Part shown: positions 27,101 to 36,100 of the stretch, one piece after another | Numbering within the stretch: position 1 is the first letter of the stretch | How the letters are laid out: every line of letters starts with the position of its first letter | Assembly: GCA_002633025.1 (NCBI GenBank) | Contig: NMRB01000057.1 | Coordinates: 214,186-278,185, forward strand | Direction: 5' to 3' | DNA from: Notospermus geniculatus | Taxonomy: Eukaryota > Nemertea > Pilidiophora > Heteronemertea > Lineidae | DNA: 64,000 bases | The notes under the pieces: generated by a model | Databases searched by the model: none | Told to the model about the DNA's origin: nothing | What the model saw: only the letters and a program-made list of their open reading frames with translations | Position numbers and translations under genes: made by a program

Positions 27101-30100
27101 GAACCCAATGCTCCCGCCCACCCAGGAGAAAAAGCTAGCTACAGCCCAGAGAATTCATAGCCTACATTAAAGTTTGACTATAACTGTTGCAAAATTTTGA
27201 TAGTGCATTGGAGACGATTGTGATAACACAACAACAAATCAACAATAACAAAAGTGAGACATGTGCATAAGGTGCCATCTTGTATCTTACCATCGCCGGG
27301 TACGGCAATCGAACATATCGACACTGTCAAAGTGCCATTTAATGCCTTGAGGGAGGGAAACAATTACAATAGATGATTTGGTCAAGAATACCCCATCATA
27401 TCAATCAAGATATCTACCAATCCTCTGTTCCGGTAATTCCAGCACAAAATATCAATCAAGCAATCAAAGGAGGTTCCTGTTCATCCCTCGATAGACAAAT
27501 CCCAAATTCCCATATCTGCGCACTTCCGCCAAAATCATAAACAGAACCTCGACCTGAAACCAGCTGACGTGACGCAATCCATGATTCAGCAATGGTCGAC
27601 TCTGATGCAACGTCGTCGAACTCACTGTCATCACATGGTCGTGGGGTTCACTGCGTCACGTCATTCAGTTTAAGACCGAAGTTCTGTTTACGATTTCGGC
27701 GGAAGTGCACCGACCTTTCTCGTTTTCGTCAATTTGGGATTTGTCTATACTGTTACATTTTTCATAGGCTCATGATGTAACGGATGCGAGTTGTCAAATT
27801 TATAACAATGCGCAGCTAAAGGTTTAATGGGTATTACTGTATGTGGCAATTTTCCAGTAAATTTGATTAATTTGTGATTGTGTTTTTTCTGGCTTGGGCA
27901 CATTTGAATTACAGTTGCACTTCAATAACCGGTACTCAGATTATGAATTGCCATCCTCCAGCAGCAGGGCTTTGGTCCTGTTCCTCCTCATACACTTGTG
28001 GATAAAGAGTAGCAAGGTAAAAACCCCTGCTGTGGGAGGATGGATAATTGTTGATGCACATGAGAACTCATGATACCACTTACCTGGATATATTCTGAAG
28101 AATCCGGTGGCACTACCAAAGTACTGCCAGGTCAGCGTTTTATCGGTTGCAAAATTCTCCTTGAAAACTTCGTCCAGTCTTTCTGACCAGGCGACGCCAT
28201 CCAGGACAGGTTCAGCTGAAATGGTAAACGGACCAGTCGTCAACGAGTTGTCAGAGTGGTGCAGTGAAAACATCTAGTGCCGGTCACCTCTGAGGTCCCG
28301 GGTTTGATTCATAGCCAGATCCAGTCGTCATGTGATAGAGAGGACACTTTGGATTATTAGAGCGGTATAGTGGAAGCGGGTGCCTGGATTATCAGAGCGG
28401 TAGGGCCTACAGTGGAAGCGGGTGCCTGGATTATCAGAGCGGTATAGTGGAAGCGGGTGACTGGATTATCAGAGCGGTACAGTGGAAGCGGGTGCCTGGA
28501 TTATCAGAGCGGTATAGTGGAAGCGGGTGCCTGTCACCTCTGAGGTTCCAGGTTTGATACCTCATTGAACACATTGTTCATATGTGACCTGGGCCCAGTT
28601 GCACAAAGAATCTTAAGTCTAAGAAAAAACTTAAGTCTGAAATGAAGTCATCTGATTTGCTGAAATCTGGTCACATGATGACTTAAGTCAAACTTTAGAC
28701 TTAAGATTCTTTGTGAAACTGGGCCCAGATCTAGCAAAAGTAGGCGCATGTCGCAACTGCGGAAAGGGTTAATGGCCTTACAACAGAATAGCTGAAATGT
28801 ATGTCTCTGCAGGTTGACAATAGTAGCGGACAGCAGTGATAATAGTTGAGTAAACTGATGCCCAGTGATCACCTGCAACAGGCACCCACTTGCTAGATCG
28901 GGTCACATATGAGAGAGATGGCAGGCCACTCTGGTTTCCTCCTACTCTACATTAAAGGAGTTAGACGCCGAAGTTGTAAACAAGCTGGTTTGTTTACAAA
29001 TATGGTCGGCAAACTAGTTTTATTCCTTCGTGCAGGTGGCAGCACCCGTGATCGTTAGACTGGTTCCCGGTCCGATGCAACTCACTCACGATATTCACGT
29101 CAGTACATATCACCGACAATAGGTGGCAGCACCGCAGGCGTCCGTGGATAGAGAACCAGTGAGTGAGTGTTTACAACTTCGGCGTCTAACTCCTTTAACT
29201 GGCCACATCGTCTTTCAAGCTAATGTTGTATTCAGTGATCAGTTATACTTACACCTATCATAGACGTTGGTCGGCACATGCACTGTACTGTTATTCGTGT
29301 TAACCTTGACAAAGTTGAAATGTGGCAGAGGTTTTAAAGGAAGTTCACAATATCCATCTTTCAGCTTCCCATCCTCATTATAATCGTTGAGTTTCTTGGC
29401 ATTGTAATACTGGACCTAGAAAATATGAGAAAAAGATTTTAACTGACTGAAACTGGTTAAGTGTCTACCATGATATCCATGTAGGTAACCAGGCATGTGA
29501 GATTACTCAAGAAGAATTATGAACTGAAATGCACTAGAGTAGTAGTCCCTACTGTTGATAAAGATATTACACAAACATTACAGCAAGGTTCATAAGAATA
29601 GTCCTGAGTGACAGGATGAACGTTTTAGCCGAACTGCCCAAGGTTTGAGTAGATAGTGTCTTCTGTCAAGTTTTCTGATAGCTGAAGAAATGAATTGCAA
29701 GAAATTTGAAGAAAAATCCATCAGATACTTGATAAGCACAACCTTTCTTCAAATATTTTCTAATCAACATCACAGGATGAGAGAAACTTCAACAAAGGAT
29801 GTCGTCTGCTGGACTCTGGTGGTAGGTGAGTTTAAAAAGTTGTCCCATTATGAGTCCATCAATCAGTCATATTATAAAAGAAACATCAAAAGTTCCACAC
29901 TTTAAATGTGCTTTTCTGGTTTCTCCAACTGAAAAGTGCCCGAGGAAGACCCCGGTTGGGGTCGAAAATTTGCGAAATTGTGGAAGTTGACTTCCTATTT
30001 ATTATCATCCGTTGTGTCGACTTTTGTGCGTTCTCTTTCTTTAAATGTGCTCCACATTTTAAATGTGTTTCACACTTAAATGTGTTCTACACTTAGGCTA

Positions 30101-33100
30101 AATGTGATTGAACCCAAAATTAAGACATTACTTTCATTGAAAATAAATTATATAAAATACACAACATCAATGTTACTGAAGGAAATGATCAGAGAATGGT
30201 CTGGGCCTCAGTATTAACTCAAAGAGGACAACACTCAGTCATGCATCAGAAATGAATGACTTATCTTCTGAATTGAATTGAAACCATTAAAATGTGCATT
30301 TCTGACTTCTTTTACAAGCGTCTAACTTCCTTCTAATTTCTTTGAAGTTCCATCAGAGGATCATTGACTGAGGTTATGAAACTGATGATCAACCATCCCA
30401 ACAAGATTTTCAGTTCCTCAGACTGACCGCACGTGCGGTAGACTAGTCATGGATTTCAGTTCTTGCATTTGACTGTAGATGGCAATGGTGTAGATTTGAC
30501 TGCAATTTTTGTATAAATGTGTAATAAAATTGTCATCTCACTCAAAAGATTTTTAGTTTTCTTCATCAATAGACTTCATAGGGCCTAGATAGCCTCCTTT
30601 GGTGTCTTGTGAAGTCATGCACCAATGGTGCATCTTTTAGACTTGGTGGAGTAAATTCAAATTGAAGTTGGTAACTACCACTTAGCCAATTCAGTTCCGT
30701 TTTTGGCCACAGTTTTCTTTACAAAGAATAAACTGCAGGACCAAATGGCAGCAGATGTCTTGACCACTGCGTAGGCTGCAGATAAAAAATCTTGGAAAAA
30801 ATTGCCATTTCCCGGTTTAGCAATTTGAAGCATACTGGTATTATATTTTAGTGTTCACCATTTGAAAACATGGTTGAAATCGTTTGGGGTGCGGAGTCAA
30901 GCAAGCAAAACATGATGATGCAAAAGCGAATGTAACGCAAGTGTAGGGATGAAAATGTCTAATTGGATAAATCCACAACTCGCACTCCAATAGAGCTTGT
31001 GCAGACATGGCTGATGACCTCATCATGGTAAAGTTCTTATCTTGATGGTCAAATTGACGTCACTGACCAACTTTCGTTGTTGGCACAAGTGAAGCGTCTG
31101 CGACTTCAACATGACATGATCTATCCACATGTGGCGCAGTTTGTCGTTGACATCAACATGGTGGACTCTCAGTGTATTAGTGACGTCAAAATGAGCCACT
31201 GCACAACCTCTATAAGCTGGCGACTACTCACCCCGTTATAAATTCCAAAGGCAGTATGGGAAGGAGGTGCGTCCTTTTGAATGATCCGAGGGAGCGGATC
31301 TTGCTTTAAGTAGAATTTTAACACCAGATAATCAGACGACTTCTAAAAAATGTGGCTAAATAAATGTTTGAAAAACTAACCAAAAGAGGGAACTGCCAAA
31401 ACCAGTGAACAACAGACGGACATTCACAGGACCTGAAATCTAACAGCAGCACTCTGCACAACTTACACAGACGGACACACAGACACAACAAGGAATTTTG
31501 CACACATGGTGAATAGTTTTCCAAGAATATTCTGTCACAACCCAAAAAAACAAAAGTCAGGCATAGAAAACTACCCGGTATGTTTGACAATGCTTGCCAT
31601 CACCTGATATAGTTGATGAGCATACTGTAAACCCAATATTTCTCACTTAATATTTTAGAAATGTTTGAAGTTGCTAACTTGCTTTGAAATGTACAGGATT
31701 GGCACAACATTTTAGATACCGGTACTGAAGTACATCTATCAACGTACCGGTAGGTATTTCTGAAAGATACAGCAATCGAAAAACCTGGGGTTTACAGTAC
31801 ATAGTAGAAGGCCAAGGCTACTGCTGACAGGGTCACAGCCAGTGAAGACATGCTCTACAACCACACCATGGAGAGACAGTAGTAAGTTTTAGCCCATCAC
31901 CTTCGGAGTCAAAATTTCAATGGTTAAAAGTAGGCCCTAAAGGCCGAGTCCGCAAAAGTTGGAGGTGCCAGACAGAAGATGATATGGGGAGCAGGATGAG
32001 AGATTCTCATGCAATAGACAAGGGTGCACCACGGGAGAGACAAGCCTTGTACATTTCCATCCATTCCCAGAGAAGCGCCACCTATAGTAAGTGCCGTACC
32101 TAGTCAACAATACAAACACTACATGTAACCAGTGTACTCCACAGCAAAACAGGGTGGAGTTGTCATTTTTAATGATTTTAAACTCTATTACACCAAACTG
32201 TCAGGAAAAATCCGAACACCAAATCGCTAGCTGTTGTTACAGTCTCTTGCAATATGACTTAAAATGAGTCGATCCACCCTGTAATGCTTCAGTTCGATGG
32301 AGAACACTGCAATCCAACCTGTACACCACAGTACATACCAAACCTGGTGGGGCAGGGCACCCGGGACATACTTTATGGCATGTCTCATTGCTGGTCTATT
32401 GATTCAAAATAATGCTATGTTAGAATGGTATCAACACATGGCAACGGGTAAAGGTAGAAAGTCAGGACATTGAGTTTTTGCAATGGCCCAACTAGGCCTG
32501 CAGCAAGATTTAAGGCCCGTTTCAGCGATTCTGCCGTGGTTTGCAGCGNACTGCCACACCCACATTTGCTTTTGTGCAAGTTTCTTTTTGTCAATACCAG
32601 TAGGTACTCAAATCATTGTGACTGCGACTTCGTCATCGAAATTCTGCTGATTATTCTCTAGAGAAGTAGGACGTCATGAATCATCCCATCGGCAGGGGTT
32701 CCCAGCCCATGACAGGAATATTGCGGCTGCTATTTCCGATCTGATCCCAAAAGGAAGATCAATGAGCCTAATTAGTTATAATATATTATCGTTAGTTGTC
32801 CTTAATGACCCCGCCAGTCATCAATCTACCGGTAATTGGTGAAAACATGGGGGAATACATACTTATAATGCTCAGGTGAAAAATGGTTTGTGTGCGTTGG
32901 CGAGACAGCTAGATGATGACTGAACTGCTACAGCTCGGTTCAGGATTACGCCCGCCGTACCTGGTCAAATTTCACACAATTTTTTTTGAAATTCAGGTTC
33001 AGGGAGGTGCACTGTAAGGCCATTAACATAGAAAAAGACAAAACTCAAGAACAAACTCAACATACCTGCCCGTGATCAGAGCCAGGAGCAGGTGTTGGTT

Positions 33101-36100
33101 GGAGGGCATCATTTTTCTCTTTTGCTGTCGTGTGCTCAGTGTATGCTCTCTCTGCTTTGTCGACTAATTTCTGAAACGGGAAAGAAAAATGAAATTTTTT
33201 GATTAGTATTTGAAAGAGTGAGAAGATTAGTTGAGATGATGCTTACTCACTCATGGTCAAATATTCTCCGTGAAGCCAATGTAGCACATACTGTGAAATG
33301 GAATAAATCACTGTAGCACGGACTATGTGAAAAGTTGATAAGGTAGGCTATATGTAGCACAGACTATGAGAAGTGGTTGGTAAGTCAATGTTGCACTGAC
33401 TGTGAAAACGTTTATAAGTCAATGTAGCACAGGCAATGTGAAAGGGTTGCTAAGTCAATGTAGCACGGACTGAGAAGTGGTTGATAAGTCAATGTAGCAC
33501 AGACTGTGAAAACGTTGATAAGTCTGTGTAAGAACTACATGTACGTAAGGAAGTTGACAAGTCAATTTAGCAGCATGGACTATGTGAAAAGGCTGGCAAA
33601 TCTATGTAGCACAGAGTATGTGACTAAAAGGGTTAACAGGTCAATGTCGCGAGGACTACATGATTAAAGGTGAGTGTAATAATTCCTACTTGATCATAGT
33701 CCATTAGCTATGAATAATTCAGGTGAAATGATCCAATTATAGGAGTCACTTAGGCAGAAACTTGATAGTTTTAACCCTTTTAGTGCGCAAATTACCACCT
33801 AATGTTGAAATAATGACTGTCTCTCATGTATGTGATCATATGAAGTCAGCAGACGCCCAGAGCAGCATCAAAGGGGTCAATATTGTAGTCAAAATGATGA
33901 TAATTAAATAATAGGGGAGGGATAATTCTTCTGCGACTTCCTTTCCTTGTCAGTCTGATTCTCACTGCGTCACTATGGCTGCGATAATTTAGAGCTACAC
34001 AGTACACGGACATGCCAGTTGACAAAATCCTGTGGTAACTATATGATCCTGTGTGTAAATCATGATGTCTTAGTAGAAATTATGACATGTAGTCAAACAA
34101 TGAACCAAACGTAGATGCGCCGTACCGCCCCAAAGGATACCAACAAAAGTGCCGTGTCACAGAGTGTCATCACCTGGACAAGATTCTATACATCTCCGAT
34201 GCGTCATTTTCACTGACATTGCCGTATCAACGGAAATCAAAATCAAAACGGACACGCATCACAAATTGACATCTGCCAACGAGAATTTGATGATTTGCAC
34301 CACCTTTCAGAAATCAATAAGATATATCACGGCTCGCCGGCCAGCGGCAGACGTCATCTCAATTTGATTTGATCTAGCGATGTCAGTCAACAGTTTCCTG
34401 AATGTAACACCTAATAAACACAAGTCACATGACGGAATGATCACGTCAGTTAATAGATCACATGGGCAGCGTCTAGTTTTCTAGCACCATTGATAGGTGG
34501 ATATTGAAGTTTAAACGGATTTTTTTATGTTTGTTCTCATTATAGTTCGAAATTTTCAGGAAATGAAGGTGGATTATGGAGAAGGTATGGTCAAAGTCAG
34601 TCTTTTGATGATCAGGAAGATACCAATGAATTTGAATTATGGCTGACGACCTCTGAAGATCATGCAGGAATCATTAATCAAGCCTCTCTGATGATCAAGA
34701 GGATATGGAAGTTGAATCTGAGTATGACTGATCATCTCTGAAGACTGAAATCACTGGAATCAGTCTTCTCTGCTGATCAAGAAGATACCAATGAATTTGA
34801 ATAAAGCTGAATAGGCTCTCCCACCATGAAACAAATTCAGTCACAAAAGAAGACCATTTCAGACGAAACAGATACGATTTCACACTGACAATTTATTGCC
34901 CAACTTTCTCCCTTGAAGCAGCAAGACTGTCGACCCGAGTTTTCTACAAAGTACATCAAAAGCTTCAAGTGTAATGTTTCCTTAGCTATGTAGATTACCT
35001 TAGAGTAATTCTATATTCTGACTTTGAATATTCAAGTGACTGAGACTCCTGAAGGGCTGTCACGGGAGTGCATTTAAATGTCATGGCGCATCATGAAATG
35101 AGGATATACATATGCCATTACCAAAGGGAGAAGTTCATGAAGTTCAACTTGTGAGACGTTTTGATTTAAAGGATGAAGGACACGAAATGCCACAGGTTGT
35201 TTTGTTGACGAACTGCAAGAGGGAACCACCCATTTCATCTGCAGAAATCGGCATATTGAGTTAGGCTTTTGATAGGCTCATGATGTTGGATGAACTACAC
35301 ATGCACATCCAGTAGTCAAAGATATGTTGATGACCCAGTGTCATGCACAGTGAAAACATTTAACATTCACCACAAATTATAAAGAAATACTTTATATCCT
35401 TTCATCAGGGAGGTCAATATCTTGTATCTAGATGCCAAAGCCGGCAACACCTTTCTAGAACGCGGCCAAATAGGGTCGTGACATTTGAAGTATGCACCAG
35501 CTGAACAAAACCGCCCATCTGAACTCAATAAAAGTTGGCAACTTCAATCGCATTGCGATCAAACGATCGAAGACACCCATGTTGCCGGGAGCGATGGGGG
35601 AATCCATTGAAACGAAATCAGCCGTGTATGATGCCATTACTCGGAGTGCCCTACTCATCAATACTCAGAAACTTCGGCTTTGAAGATGCTAAACTTTGAT
35701 TATACCATATAGCCATATTTCTTCCACTGCATTGAGGGTTGAGAATTGACCCAAGAGGTATGTGAAGGAAAATGAATAGTCCAGAGTAACCTGAGAACTT
35801 CTTGGCATTCCCCAAATCTTCTGTATGGCCTGTCAGCCAGTGCTGGCAAAATTCTGTCAAATCAGGTCAAAAGAATAAGTTAGCCAACATGGCCATAGCT
35901 AGCACAGGGACAGGGGCAAATGCCACTCTCACCCAAACATCACCGAACATATCAAAAGTGCAGTTTTGTTGCCCAAGAGAGCCAAACCCCCCCCCCCTGA
36001 GCCATAAAAAGCTAGCTATACTATTACTATATGGCCCTGGCCAATGGACTTCCCGAATCACATAAGCGAGAACAAGTTCGGGTATTTTGCAATATAGGAG

